Assembly: GCF_014489635.1 (NCBI RefSeq) | Contig: NZ_CP060828.1 | Span: 2,766,001-2,830,000, forward strand | Direction: 5' to 3' | From: Streptomyces roseirectus | GTDB lineage: Bacteria; Actinomycetota; Actinomycetes; Streptomycetales; Streptomycetaceae | DNA length: 64,000 nucleotides | Shown here: piece by piece, positions 35,159 to 44,530 of the stretch | Layout of the letters: each line of letters begins with the position of its first letter | How positions within the stretch are numbered: the first letter of the stretch is position 1 | The notes under the pieces: generated by a model | The model's database searches: none | What the model was told of the DNA's origin: nothing | What the model saw: only the letters and a program-made list of their open reading frames with translations | Made by a program: the position numbers and the translations under genes

Positions 35159-35749
35159 CTACGCACTGTGCGTGGCCCCCCGGATCGCGCGCCAGCGGCG
35201 CAGGAAGAACCACAGGTACCCGGCCTCGGCGGCGACCGCGTACACCAGCACCCCGGCCGCGATCAGCAGGTCACCCCCGAAGGACCCGGCGTGCGCCTCG
35301 ACGAGGAAGTACGCGCCCAGCACCTCGGCGAGCGCCCCGGTGCTGAGGATGAAGACGGCCGTCGCCACATACGGGTACCCCATGTGGGTGCCGGACGAGA
35401 CGAGCCGGCCCTCCCACTCCAGGTACTGCCCGCCGAGGTGGGCGTTGATCTGGCGCTCGACCTTCATGACGCCGCGCCCGGCGCGCTGGGAGCGGTGGTA
35501 CTCCCCCAGCCAGATCAGCAGGCTCGCCTTGCCCGCGCCGGGCACGAAGACGAGGCAGGCGGGGATCAGCACCTCGTTGGGGAGGCTGGAGTTGAGGACG
35601 GCGGCGATGACGACCGCGAGGGACGTGAACGCGAAGTTCATGATGGTGATGCGGTTGCTGATCGCCTGAAGGCTCTCCTGGCGCAGGGAGTTGTACTCGG
35701 CGAGCAGCGCGATGAGAACGGGGTCGTCCCGGGAGGTTCTGTCCGTCAT
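35159..35749 (-). CDS. Small multi-pass membrane protein
   Basis: 196-residue protein with four hydrophobic segments: about 37-57 (IMNFAFTSLAVVIAAVLN), 62-80 (LIPACLVFVPGAGKASLLIW), 122-145 (YVATAVFILSTGALAEVLGAYF) and 156-180 (DLLIAAGVLVYAVAAEAGYLWF). The two pairs are separated by a cytoplasmic-like loop with RSQRAGRGVMKVERQINAHL. I do not recognise a family. Its ATG overlaps the stop of the HAD gene as ATGA, so it is the second gene of a two-gene unit. Confidence 0.8.
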   Translation of the reverse strand: MTDRTSRDDPVLIALLAEYNSLRQESLQAISNRITIMNFAFTSLAVVIAAVLNSSLPNEVLIPACLVFVPGAGKASLLIWLGEYHRSQRAGRGVMKVERQINAHLGGQYLEWEGRLVSSGTHMGYPYVATAVFILSTGALAEVLGAYFLVEAHAGSFGGDLLIAAGVLVYAVAAEAGYLWFFLRRWRAIRGATHSA

Positions 35750-36360
35750 CCCCTGATGTTTTCCAGCACCTCCGGCGGCAAGGCACCCGAGGTGGCTGAG
35801 AACGAGTACGCCAGGGTGCGGAAGCCGGCCGCGTGGGCGCGGGCCAGGTTGCGGGGGCGGTCCTCGACGACGAGCGTGGTCGCGGGGTCGAGGTGCTGGG
35901 CGGCGCGTTCGAAGAGCCCTTGGCCGGGGGTGCCTTTGGAGACGCCCTCGCGGCAGGAGAGGAACACCAACTCCGGGTCGATCCACTTGTCGAGGCGGAG
36001 GCGGCCGGACTGTTTGGCGTACCAGAAGGTCGTGTTATTGGAGACGATGCCGACGCGGTGGGTCGCGGCGGCGGAGAGCATGGTCTCCGCCGCCGGGTTG
36101 GCGACGAGCAGGGTCTCCTCCAACTCTCTTATGAGGAAGGGGGAAACGGGGAGGCGCAGTCTGCGGGACAGCGCCTTCCAGTAGTCCTGTTCATCGGTCT
36201 CGCGGAGGCTGAAGCGGTGCCACAACTTCCGGCCGGTCTCGGCGACTTGGTCACGATCGAGGCCCAACCGGTCGGCCAGGCCGGCGTGTTCGGTGAGGAG
36301 GAGGGTTTCCCAGGGGTCGCAGAAGAGCACGTCGCCGAGGTCGAAGAGGACTGCGTTCAT
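35746..36360 (-). CDS. HAD-superfamily hydrolase
   Basis: 204-residue HAD protein. Motif I is LFDLGDVLF with nucleophile D7 and Gly where most phosphatases have the acid Asp, as in haloacid/epoxide-hydrolase-like members; motif II VSNNTT; motif III Lys in SKGTPG; motif IV VVEDRPRN. The helical cap lies at about 20-90. Substrate unknown. It is the first gene of a pair with the membrane protein and lies downstream of the P5C dehydrogenase gene by 29 bases, so it may be read from the proline operon. Confidence 0.88.
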   Translation of the reverse strand: MNAVLFDLGDVLFCDPWETLLLTEHAGLADRLGLDRDQVAETGRKLWHRFSLRETDEQDYWKALSRRLRLPVSPFLIRELEETLLVANPAAETMLSAAATHRVGIVSNNTTFWYAKQSGRLRLDKWIDPELVFLSCREGVSKGTPGQGLFERAAQHLDPATTLVVEDRPRNLARAHAAGFRTLAYSFSATSGALPPEVLENIRG

Positions 36361-36389
36361 CTGCCTAGCCTTCCCACCGGGCCACGGAG

Positions 36390-38021
36390 TCAGCCCATGT
36401 GCGGGTACGTGTAGTCGGTCGGTGCCACCAGGGTCTCCTTGATGGCCCGGGTCAGGGTCCAGCGGGTGAGGTTCTGCGGGGCCCCGGCCTTGTCGTTGGT
36501 GCCGGAGGCTCGCCCACCGCCGAAGGGCTGCTGGCCGACGACCGCGCCGGTGGACTTGTCGTTGATGTAGAAGTTCCCGGCGGCGTACCGGAGTTTGTCC
36601 ATCGTGTGGGCCGCCGCCGCGCGGTCACCGGCGATGACGGAGCCCGTGAGCGCGTAGTCGGAGACCGACTCCATCTGCGTCAACATCTCGTCGTACTTCT
36701 CGTCCTCGTAGACGTGCACCGCGAGGAACGGGCCGAAGTACTCGGTGCGGAACACCTCGTTGGCGGGGTCGGTGCACTCGACGACCGTCGGACGGACGAA
36801 ATAGCCGACCGAGTCGTCGTACGTGCCGCCCGCGACGATCGTGCACGCCGGGTCCTGCTTCGCCCGGTCGATGGCGGCCTTGTTCTTGGCGAAGGCGCGC
36901 TCGTCGATGACGGCGCCGATGAAGTGGGACAGGTCGGTGACGTCGCCCATGGTGATGCCGTCGACCTCGGCGGCGAACTCCTCGCGGAAACCGTCGTTCC
37001 AGATGGAGGCCGGGATGTAGGCGCGGGAGGTCGCCGAACACTTCTGGCCCTGGTACTCGAACGCGCCGCGCGTGAGCGCCGTCTTGAGGACCGCGCGGTC
37101 GGCGCTGGGGTGGGCGACGACGAAGTCCTTGCCGCCGGTCTCGCCGACGAGGCGCGGATAGGCGCGGTACTTCTCGATGTTGGCGCCGACCGTCTTCCAC
37201 AGGTACTGGAAGGTCTTGGTGGAGCCGGTGAAGTGGATGCCCGCCAAGTCGCGGTGTTCCAGGGCGACTTCGGAGACGGCGATGCCGTCGCCGGTGACGA
37301 GGTTGATGACGCCCTTGGGCAGTCCCGCCTCTTCGAGGAGCCGCATGAGGAGGACGGCCGCGTGGGTCTGCGTCGGGGACGGCTTCCACACGACGACGTT
37401 GCCCATCAGGGCCGGCGCGGTCGGCAGGTTGCCCGCGATCGCGCTGAAGTTGAAGGGAGTGATCGCGTAGACGAACCCCTCCAGCGGGCGGTGGTCGAGA
37501 CGGTTCCAGACGCCCGGGGAGTTCGCCGGGGGCTGCTCGGCGAGGATCTGGCGGGCGTAGTGGACGTTGAAGCGCCAGAAGTCGACGAGTTCGCAGGGCG
37601 TGTCGATCTCGGCCTGCTGGACGGTCTTCGACTGGCCGAGCATCGTGGACGCGGCGATCGTCTCCCGCCAGGGCCCGGCGAGGAGTTCGGCGGCGCGCAG
37701 GATGATCGCGGCACGGTCGTCGAAGGCCATCGCCCGCCAGGCGGGGGCCGCCGCGAGGGCCGCGTCGATGGCGTCGCGGGCGTCCTGCTGGGTGGCGTTG
37801 CGGTAAGTCCCGAGAACGGCACGGTGGTTGTGGGGCTGGACGACGTCGAAGGCGTCACCGCCGCCCATCCGCTTCTCGCCGCCGATCGTGCAGGGCAGGT
37901 CGATCGGGTTGTCGGCCAGCTCCTTCAACTTCGCTTCCAGCCGGGCCCGTTCGGGCGAGCCGGGGGCGTAGCCGCGCACCGGCTCGTTGACGGGGGTGGG
38001 GACCTGGGTCACAGCGTCCAT
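36390..38021 (-). CDS. pruA: L-glutamate gamma-semialdehyde (P5C) dehydrogenase
   Basis: 543-residue aldehyde dehydrogenase performing the second step of proline catabolism, glutamate semialdehyde to glutamate with NAD. The P5C dehydrogenase type is shown by length and motifs: ITPFNFSAIAGNLP, FTGSTKTFQYLWKTVG, catalytic Glu in VGETGGKD, nucleophile Cys in YQGQKCSATSRAY, and the C-terminal QQPFGGGRASGTNDKAG. ATG at 38021. It lies 28 bases after the proline dehydrogenase gene, in one operon. Confidence 0.96.
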   Translation of the reverse strand: MDAVTQVPTPVNEPVRGYAPGSPERARLEAKLKELADNPIDLPCTIGGEKRMGGGDAFDVVQPHNHRAVLGTYRNATQQDARDAIDAALAAAPAWRAMAFDDRAAIILRAAELLAGPWRETIAASTMLGQSKTVQQAEIDTPCELVDFWRFNVHYARQILAEQPPANSPGVWNRLDHRPLEGFVYAITPFNFSAIAGNLPTAPALMGNVVVWKPSPTQTHAAVLLMRLLEEAGLPKGVINLVTGDGIAVSEVALEHRDLAGIHFTGSTKTFQYLWKTVGANIEKYRAYPRLVGETGGKDFVVAHPSADRAVLKTALTRGAFEYQGQKCSATSRAYIPASIWNDGFREEFAAEVDGITMGDVTDLSHFIGAVIDERAFAKNKAAIDRAKQDPACTIVAGGTYDDSVGYFVRPTVVECTDPANEVFRTEYFGPFLAVHVYEDEKYDEMLTQMESVSDYALTGSVIAGDRAAAAHTMDKLRYAAGNFYINDKSTGAVVGQQPFGGGRASGTNDKAGAPQNLTRWTLTRAIKETLVAPTDYTYPHMG

Positions 38022-38049
38022 CGGTAACTCCCTTGTGAGTGACAGTGCT

Positions 38050-38976
38050 TCAGTGCTTGGTGAGCGTCGAGCGGACGAAGAAGCGCAGGTTCGCCGGCTT
38101 CTCCGCGAGGCGTCGCATGAAGTACCCGTACCAGTCCGTCCCGTACGCGGTGTAGACGCGCATCCGGTGCCCCTCGGCGGCCAGCCGCAGGTGTTCCTCG
38201 CCGCGGATGCCGTACAGCATCTGGAACTCGTACTCGTCGGGCTTGCGCTGGGCGCGGTGGGCGAGTTCCTGGGCGATGGAGATCAGGCGGGGGTCGTGGG
38301 AGCCGACCATCGGGTAGCAGTCGCCGTCCATCAGCACGCGCAGGATGCGGACGTACGCCTTGTCGATCTCGCGCTTGTCCTGGTACGCGACCTCGGCGGG
38401 CTCCTTGTAGGCGCCCTTGACCAGGCGGACGCGGCTGCCGCTCGCGGCGAGGCGGCGGGCGTCGGCCTCGGTACGGAACAGGTACGCCTGGATGACGCAG
38501 CCGGTCTTCGGGAAGTCGCGGCGCAGGTCCTCGTGGATCGCGAACATCGAGTCGAGGGTGGTGTGGTCCTCGGCGTCCAGCGTCACCGTCGTCCCGATGG
38601 CGTCGGCGGCCTCGACGACGCGGCGGACGTTGCGGTGGGCGATGTCGTGGCCGTCCGGCAGGGCCTGGCCGAACATCGAGAGCTTGACGGAGACCTCGGC
38701 CCGCTCGCCGAGGCCGAGCGCGCCGAGGCGGTCGATCAGCAGGAGGTAGGCGTCGCGGGCGGCCGTCGCCTGCTCGGGCGTCGTGATGTCCTCGCCGACG
38801 ACGTCGAGGGTCAGCTCCAGGCCCTTCGCGGTGAGGTCGCGGACGATCGGGACGACGTCGTCGACGGTCTCGCCCGCGATGAAGCGGTCGACGACCTGCC
38901 TGGTGACCGGGGCCGCCGTCACCAGGCGTCGCATCCGGTCGCTGCGCGAGGCGGCGAGAATCACGGGACCCAGCAC
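38050..38976 (-). CDS. Proline dehydrogenase (monofunctional)
   Basis: 308-residue FAD enzyme with the PRODH barrel, first step of proline degradation to P5C. Motifs: [54 protein letters not shown] and the C-terminal [22 protein letters not shown]. The GTG at 38976 sits after GGAGG; the frame opens upstream to 39060 but only [10 protein letters not shown] onward fits the family. Operon with pruA; the divergent PucR gene starts 127 bases away and is the probable regulator. Confidence 0.95.
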   Translation of the reverse strand: MLGPVILAASRSDRMRRLVTAAPVTRQVVDRFIAGETVDDVVPIVRDLTAKGLELTLDVVGEDITTPEQATAARDAYLLLIDRLGALGLGERAEVSVKLSMFGQALPDGHDIAHRNVRRVVEAADAIGTTVTLDAEDHTTLDSMFAIHEDLRRDFPKTGCVIQAYLFRTEADARRLAASGSRVRLVKGAYKEPAEVAYQDKREIDKAYVRILRVLMDGDCYPMVGSHDPRLISIAQELAHRAQRKPDEYEFQMLYGIRGEEHLRLAAEGHRMRVYTAYGTDWYGYFMRRLAEKPANLRFFVRSTLTKH

Positions 38977-39103
38977 GGGGCACCTCCACAGACATGAGCA
39001 CCAAGTCACCGTGAACCTAAGGATCTCTCCGATCCTGGGCCATCGACAGGTGTCACGCATCCGTGGCGGGGATCTCAGACAGATGTATGAAAAGGGGTCT
39101 CCG

Positions 39104-40237
39104 GTGGCGCAGAATGTCCCGGTGACCCCGGATTATCAGGACCTCGTGGACGAGATCTCCGCCCTCCTCGGCGCCCCCGCGACCCTGGAGAGCCGCGACT
39201 TCGAGCTGATCGCGTTCGGGGTGTACGACAGCGAGGACGAGCTGGACGCGTCCGCGCTCGACCCCGTCCGCGCGCGCTCGATCCTCACCCGGCGCTCGAC
39301 GACGGCCGTGCGCGCCTGGTTCGAGGGGTTCGGGATCACGCGGGCGACGGGTCCGGTGCGGATCCCGCCGACGCCGGAGGCGGGGGTGTACCGGGGGCGG
39401 ATCTGTCTGCCGGTGCGCCATCGGGGGGTGGTGCTGGGGTACGTCTGGCTCCTCGACTCCGGGTCCCTGGCCGGGTCGCCCGACGACGCCCGGCTGGCCG
39501 CGGCCATGGAGGTGACGGAGCGGATCGGGGTGCTCCTCGGGGACGAGGCGCGGCACGGGGCGGACCTCAGCCGGGAGCTGCGGGCCGTGCTGACCGCCGG
39601 GGGCGGGTGGCAGCGGGACATGGCCGTCGCCGAGCTGCGGACGGGCCTGGGGGCGCGCGCGGAGGGGGCGTACGCGGTGGTGTGCGTGGCGCCCTGGGGC
39701 GGGGAGGCGCCGTCGGCGCGGACGGTGGCGGGGGCGCTGGCGCTGTGCGAGACGGGCGGCTCCCTCGCCGTGCTCGTCCGGCCCCGGCCCGGCACGGACG
39801 CCGGGGCGCGGCTGCTGGAGCTGGCCGGGGCGGGCGCCGTCGCCGGCGTCTCCTCGGTCCGGGACGGGCTCGACGCGCTCGCGGCGTCCTGGACGGAGGC
39901 GTCGGCCGCCGCGCGGGCCGCGCACGCCGAACCCCGGCTCGGGCCGGTCGCGGAGTGGGAGCGGATCGGGGCGTACCGGCTGCTGACGTCGCTGACGGGC
40001 GCGCGGGATCCCGCCGTCGCACCTCTTCTCGCCCCCGCGCACCGGGAGTTGGCGCGGACCGCCGAGGTGTACCTGGACTGCGCGGGGCAGGCGGGGCGGG
40101 CGGCGGCGGCGCTGGGGATCCACCGGCAGACGTTGTACTACCGGCTGTCGCGGGTCGAGCAGTTGACGGGGCTCGATCTGGACGACGGTGAGGACCGGTT
40201 GTTGCTGCACATGGTGTTGAAGGGGGCGCGGTTGTAG
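39104..40237 (+). CDS. PucR-family transcriptional regulator
   Basis: 377-residue regulator. A GAF-like sensory region lies N-terminal ([43 protein letters not shown]), a GGDEF-like middle is typical of the family, and the C-terminus is a PucR helix-turn-helix ([36 protein letters not shown]). Proline-catabolic genes in Streptomyces are often flanked by such a divergent regulator, as here. The GTG at 39104 follows AAGGGG at 7 bases; an ATG at 39083 is in frame but lacks a site. Confidence 0.9.
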   Translation: MAQNVPVTPDYQDLVDEISALLGAPATLESRDFELIAFGVYDSEDELDASALDPVRARSILTRRSTTAVRAWFEGFGITRATGPVRIPPTPEAGVYRGRICLPVRHRGVVLGYVWLLDSGSLAGSPDDARLAAAMEVTERIGVLLGDEARHGADLSRELRAVLTAGGGWQRDMAVAELRTGLGARAEGAYAVVCVAPWGGEAPSARTVAGALALCETGGSLAVLVRPRPGTDAGARLLELAGAGAVAGVSSVRDGLDALAASWTEASAAARAAHAEPRLGPVAEWERIGAYRLLTSLTGARDPAVAPLLAPAHRELARTAEVYLDCAGQAGRAAAALGIHRQTLYYRLSRVEQLTGLDLDDGEDRLLLHMVLKGARL

Positions 40238-40279
40238 GGCTTGGGCCGGCAGCAGGTCAGTGTGAAGCGGGAGCGGCTA

Positions 40280-40307
40280 TTGAAAACGATTGTCATCGTG
40301 CTACGGT
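40280..40307 (+). promoter_or_regulatory. Sigma-70-type promoter of the ABC importer operon
   Basis: TTGAAA at 40280-40285 and TACGGT at 40302-40307, spacer 16 bases, 44 bases before the substrate-binding protein start. The -35 is overlapped by a Zur-like palindrome. Confidence 0.6.
40281..40295. promoter_or_regulatory. Zur-box-like 15-bp palindrome
   Basis: TGAAAACGATTGTCA has arms TGAnAA/TTnTCA around a centre of three bases, matching the 15-bp TGAAAAT-type operators I know for the zinc repressor Zur in Streptomyces. It covers the -35 hexamer, the position expected for a zinc-loaded repressor that releases under zinc starvation. Confidence 0.55.
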
Positions 40308-40351
40308 CTGGGCGACTCTGCCCTTGACTTCCCCTTTACCCGGAGGGTTCC

Positions 40352-41842
40352 GTGCGCCTGCCCGCTCGCCGCCTGCTCCCCGCTTCTGCTCTCGCGGCGG
40401 CGTCGATGATGCTCGTCTCCGGCTGCTTCACCGGCTCGCCCGGGACGAGCGACGGCGAGGGCAAGCGCATACGCGTCGCGATGATGCTGCCGCCCAGATC
40501 GGCGCTGTCCCCGCTGTCCGACGACGCGTTCAAGCTGTCGCGCTGGTCGACGGCGGAGACGCTGGTGAAGCTCGACGCCGACGGCGACGCCCAACCCGCG
40601 CTCGCCACCAAGTGGACGCACTCCGGCCGGAGTTGGACGTTCACCCTGCGCGACGGCGTCACCTTCCACGACGGCACGAAGCTGGACGCCGCCGCCGTGG
40701 TGAGGTCGCTCACGAAGGCCGCCGGCGCCTCCCCCAAGCCGCGCATCCTGGACGGCGTCGAGCTGACCGTACGGGCGTCCGGCAACGATGTCGTCGTCAC
40801 GACCGGCGACGAGGACCCCCTCCTCCCCCAGCGGCTCAGCTCGCCCCAGCTGTCGATCCTCGCGGCGAAGGCGTACACGGGGAGGACGGTCAACCCCGTC
40901 GGCGCCGGGACCGGGGCGTTCAAGCTGGTCACCGTGAACGGGACGTCGTCCGCCGCCCTCGACCGGTACGACGGGTACTGGGGCACCAAGGCCAAGGCCC
41001 CCGGCATCGACGTGAAGTTCGTGCCGGACGGCACCGCGCGGGCCGCCGCGCTGCGCAGTGGCGAGGCGGACATCGTGGAGGCGGTGCCGGTGTCGCAGGC
41101 CGCGCTCCTCGACCAGAAGCTGATCACCGAGGTGCCGATGCCGCGCACCAACACCCTTTACCTGAACACCTCTTCGGGCCCCTTCAAGGACGCCTCGCTG
41201 CGGGCCGCCGCCCGGCAGGCGATCGACGCGAAGTCCATCGTGCAGGGCGTCTACGAGGGCCGCGCGGACGTCGCCCAGGGGCTGCTCGGACCGGCGCTGC
41301 CCTGGGCCGCCGGACTGCGCAAGCCGGTGACGCGCGCTGCCGCCGGGCAGCCGAAGGGGGCGAGCGTCACGATCGGGACGTTCACCGACCGCGCCGAGCT
41401 GCCCGAGGTGGCCGCGGCTCTCCAACAGCAGCTCCAGAAGGCCGGGTTCAAGGTCAAGCTGGAGGTGCGGGAGTACTCGGCGATCGAAGCGGACGCGCTG
41501 GCCGGGAAGTTCGACGCGTTCATCCTGTCGCGGGCGACCGTGCTGGACTCCGGGGACCCCGTCGCGTACCTCTACAGCGACTTCGCGTCCGACGGCTCCT
41601 TCAACATCGCCCAGCTCGAGAACCCCACCGTGGACGCCGCGCTGCGCAAGGCCGGGGAGGCGCCGACCGGTGACGTGCGGCGGGCCGCGGTCATCGCCGG
41701 CGAGGCGTCCGTGCTGGCGACCGACGCCGCTGTGCCGATGCTGCACGAGCGGGTCATCCAGGGTGACGCGGCCGGGGTCGTGGACGCCGCGCACGACCCC
41801 CGGGAGCGGGAGCTGATCACGCCGGGTACGTACGTCAAGTGA
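40352..41842 (+). CDS. ABC transporter substrate-binding lipoprotein, family 5 (Opp/Nik type)
   Basis: 496-residue extracytoplasmic binding protein. Signal peptide with lipobox LVSGC, lipidated Cys25. The family 5 fold is clear: WSTAETLVKLDADGDAQPALATKW, WTFTLRDGVTFHDGTKLDAAAVV, GTGAFKLV, RYDGYWG. This family binds peptides, nickel or metal-chelator complexes. The preceding Zur-like operator argues for a zinc or metallophore-type substrate, which is inference. GTG at 40352 after CGGAGGG. Its stop overlaps the permease start (GTGA). Confidence 0.92.
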   Translation: MRLPARRLLPASALAAASMMLVSGCFTGSPGTSDGEGKRIRVAMMLPPRSALSPLSDDAFKLSRWSTAETLVKLDADGDAQPALATKWTHSGRSWTFTLRDGVTFHDGTKLDAAAVVRSLTKAAGASPKPRILDGVELTVRASGNDVVVTTGDEDPLLPQRLSSPQLSILAAKAYTGRTVNPVGAGTGAFKLVTVNGTSSAALDRYDGYWGTKAKAPGIDVKFVPDGTARAAALRSGEADIVEAVPVSQAALLDQKLITEVPMPRTNTLYLNTSSGPFKDASLRAAARQAIDAKSIVQGVYEGRADVAQGLLGPALPWAAGLRKPVTRAAAGQPKGASVTIGTFTDRAELPEVAAALQQQLQKAGFKVKLEVREYSAIEADALAGKFDAFILSRATVLDSGDPVAYLYSDFASDGSFNIAQLENPTVDAALRKAGEAPTGDVRRAAVIAGEASVLATDAAVPMLHERVIQGDAAGVVDAAHDPRERELITPGTYVK

Positions 41843-43593
41843 AGCGGTTCGTCTTCGTGGACCGGGTCCGGGTCTCCCCCGCCGCGCTGACCCGCGCCCT
41901 CGGGCTCCTCGCCGTCGTCGCCGCCGTCGGGCTGCTGCCCTGGCTCTCCGGGAACGACCCCGCGCTGACCGTCCTGCGGGCGCGGTCCGCCGAGCAGGAG
42001 CCGACGAAGGAGGCGCTGGATTCGATCCGGCGCGACCTCGGGCTGGACTCCGGTCCCCTCTCCCTGCTGGGGAGTTGGGGCGGGGACCTGCTGCGCGGGG
42101 ACCTCGGGACGTCGTGGGTGTCCGGCACGGACGTCCTGCCCTCGGTGACCGCCGGGCTCCAGGTGTCGCTCGCGCTGATGGGCGCGGCGCTCGCCGTCGC
42201 CGTGCTGCTCGGCGCGCTGCTCGTGGCGCCGGTGCTGGTGCGGGGGCGGGGGTCGGCCGGGGCCGGGGCGGCGATGCTGGCCGCCGTGCCCGAATTCCTG
42301 CTGGCGACCGTGGTGTTGCTGGTGTTCGGGGTGTGGCTGCGCCGGCTGCCGACGTCCGGCTGGGAGGGGCCCGTCCACCTGGTGCTGCCCGCCGTCGCGC
42401 TCGGCGTGCCGGCCGGCGGGTTGCTCGGGCGGCTCGTCGCGGACGCGCTGCCGTCCGTGCTCGACGAACGCTGGGTCGAGCTGTGGCGGGGGGCCGGGGT
42501 GAGCCGGGCGCGGATCGCCGGGGCGGCGCTTCGGCGCGTACTGCCGCCGCTGGTACCGCAGTTCGGGATGGCCGCCGTCGGTCTCACCGGGGGCGCCGTC
42601 GCCGTCGAGACCGTCTTCGCGGTGCCCGGCATCGGGCGGACGGCGCTCGGCGCGGCCAAGTCGCAGGACCTGCCGCTGCTTCAGGGGGCGGTGCTGGCGC
42701 TGCTGCTGCTCGGGCTCGTGATCGGGGCGGCGTCGGCGGTGCTGCGGCGCCGGCTGCTGGGGCCCGCTCTGCGGGACGCGTCGCTGGCCCTGCCGCCGCC
42801 GCGTCCGGTGCGGGTGCCCGTCGCCGTGCCGCTGTCCCTGTTCGCGCTGCTCGCGGTGACCATCGGGTGGGGGCTGCTGCGGGACCCCTACGCCGTGCAC
42901 ACGAACGAGCGTCTTGACGCGCCGAGTTGGGGGCATCCGCTGGGGACCGACGGGCTGGGGCGCGATGTGCTGGCCCGCCTCGGGCACGGGGCGGCGGCGA
43001 CGGTCGGGACGGCCGCGGCCGTCTGTCTGCTGGGGCTGCTCGTCGGGCTCGCCCTGGGGTTCCTGCCGGGGGTCGCCTCCGGGGCGGCCGACATCGCCAA
43101 CGCGTTGCCGCCGGTCATCATGGGCATCCTGGTCGCCGCCGTGACCGGGCCCGGCACGGGCGGCGCCGGGCTCGCGGTCGCCCTGCTCTCCTGGCCCGCG
43201 CTCGCCGCGCACACGGCCGCGCTGGTCCAGGAGGTCCGGGCGTCGGCGTTCCTGACGGCCCAACGGGCCATCGGGGCACCGCCGTTGTGGATCCTGACCC
43301 GGCACGTGCTGCCCACGGTCGCGGCGCCGGTCGCCCGGCACGCGCTGCTGCGGCTGCCCGGGATCGCGCTCGCGCTGGCGTCCCTCGGGTTCCTGGGGCT
43401 CGGCGCGCAACCTCCCTCCCCCGAGTGGGGGTTGCTGCTCGACGAGTCGCGGGCTTACGTGGAGCGTGCGCCCTGGGCGGCGCTGGCGCCCGCCGTGGCA
43501 CTGGCGGTGCTGGCCGGGCTCGCGGTGTCGGGAGCGGCGTTCGTGGAGGGGCGGGAGCGGAAGGTCAAGGGGGAGGTTTCTCTTGCTGCGTGA
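41839..43593 (+). CDS. Fused DppB-DppC-type ABC permease (both transmembrane domains in one chain)
   Basis: 584-residue inner-membrane protein made of two complete binding-protein-dependent permease domains. The first half (about 1-300) has the EAA-type loop WRGAGVSRARIAGAALRRVL followed by the VFAVPGIGRTALGA signature of DppB-like proteins. The second half (about 310-584) starts with the DppC-like HPLGTDGLGRDVLARLGHG and has its own EAA loop AQRAIGAPPLWILTRHVLP. In the family these are normally separate genes. Translationally coupled to the binding protein by overlap. Confidence 0.92.
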   Translation: MKRFVFVDRVRVSPAALTRALGLLAVVAAVGLLPWLSGNDPALTVLRARSAEQEPTKEALDSIRRDLGLDSGPLSLLGSWGGDLLRGDLGTSWVSGTDVLPSVTAGLQVSLALMGAALAVAVLLGALLVAPVLVRGRGSAGAGAAMLAAVPEFLLATVVLLVFGVWLRRLPTSGWEGPVHLVLPAVALGVPAGGLLGRLVADALPSVLDERWVELWRGAGVSRARIAGAALRRVLPPLVPQFGMAAVGLTGGAVAVETVFAVPGIGRTALGAAKSQDLPLLQGAVLALLLLGLVIGAASAVLRRRLLGPALRDASLALPPPRPVRVPVAVPLSLFALLAVTIGWGLLRDPYAVHTNERLDAPSWGHPLGTDGLGRDVLARLGHGAAATVGTAAAVCLLGLLVGLALGFLPGVASGAADIANALPPVIMGILVAAVTGPGTGGAGLAVALLSWPALAAHTAALVQEVRASAFLTAQRAIGAPPLWILTRHVLPTVAAPVARHALLRLPGIALALASLGFLGLGAQPPSPEWGLLLDESRAYVERAPWAALAPAVALAVLAGLAVSGAAFVEGRERKVKGEVSLAA

Positions 43594-44530
43594 CGAATTG
43601 CCGCCCGCCGGAGCTACTGCGCCCGCGAGCGTTCCCCTCCTCTCCGTCCGGGACATGCGCATCTCCTTCTCCGGCGTCGAGGCCGTCCGCGGCGTCTCCT
43701 TCGACGTGCTGCCCGGTGAAGTCCTCGCGCTCGTCGGGGAGTCGGGCGCCGGGAAGTCGCTGACGGCTCGGGCGCTGCTCGGCATGCTGCCGAGGGAGGC
43801 GGTGCGATCGGGTTCCGTGGAGCCGGAGTTGTCGCGTCAGCGGGGGCGGCGGATCGCGCTCGTGCCGCAGGACGCGCTGTCGGCGCTGTCGCCCGTGCAC
43901 CCCGTCGGTGACCAACTCGCCGCCGCCGTACGGTCGGTGCGGCGCGTCTCGCGCGGGGAGGCCCGTGCGCTGGCCGTCGCCGCGCTGGAGCGGGTCGGGA
44001 TCGCGGACGCGGCGCGCCGGGCGCGGGCGTATCCGCACGAGTTCTCCGGCGGGATGCGGCAGCGGGCGGTCATCGCGATGGCGACGATCAACGAGCCGGA
44101 GATCCTGGTGGCCGACGAGCCGACGACCGCGCTGGACGAGGAGCGCCGGGAGCTGGTCCTCGGGCTGCTGCGGGCGCAGCCGTCCGCGCTGGTGCTGGTC
44201 ACGCACGACGTGGAGGCCGTGCGTCGGCACGCGGACCGGGTGCTGGTGATGTACGCGGGCCGGCTGGTCGAAGCCGGGGGCGTGGAGCGGGTGTTGGAGG
44301 CGCCGCGCGCGCCTTACACGGCCGGGCTGCTGGCCTCGCTGCCCCGGCCCGGGGGTCCGAAGCGGCTGCCGGTGCTGGCCGGCCACCCCCCGTTGCCGGG
44401 GGCCGTGGCGGCGGGGTGCGCGTTCGCGCCGCGCTGTTCGTTCGCGGCGCCGGAGTGCGGAGTGTCGGAGCCCGAACTGCGGGAGGGCGACGGGCGGTTG
44501 GTCGCGTGTCATCACTGGGAGCTGGTGTGA
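43583..44530 (+). CDS. ABC transporter ATP-binding protein, DppD-like
   Basis: 315-residue ATPase: Walker A GESGAGKSLTARAL, Q-loop LVPQDAL, signature FSGGMRQR, Walker B ILVADEPTTALD, H-loop VLVTHD. The C-terminal oligopeptide-transporter extension with cysteines (GCAFAPRCSFAAPEC) is present. The TTG at 43583 overlaps the permease end and has GGAGG seven bases upstream; the frame opens earlier but inside the permease. Confidence 0.93.
   Translation: MLRDELPPAGATAPASVPLLSVRDMRISFSGVEAVRGVSFDVLPGEVLALVGESGAGKSLTARALLGMLPREAVRSGSVEPELSRQRGRRIALVPQDALSALSPVHPVGDQLAAAVRSVRRVSRGEARALAVAALERVGIADAARRARAYPHEFSGGMRQRAVIAMATINEPEILVADEPTTALDEERRELVLGLLRAQPSALVLVTHDVEAVRRHADRVLVMYAGRLVEAGGVERVLEAPRAPYTAGLLASLPRPGGPKRLPVLAGHPPLPGAVAAGCAFAPRCSFAAPECGVSEPELREGDGRLVACHHWELV

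Noticed and set aside
41572..43785. 737-codon minus frame opposite the fused permease
   Set aside because: Gln/Arg/Pro-rich antisense translation; the plus strand encodes a multi-pass permease with coupling loops.
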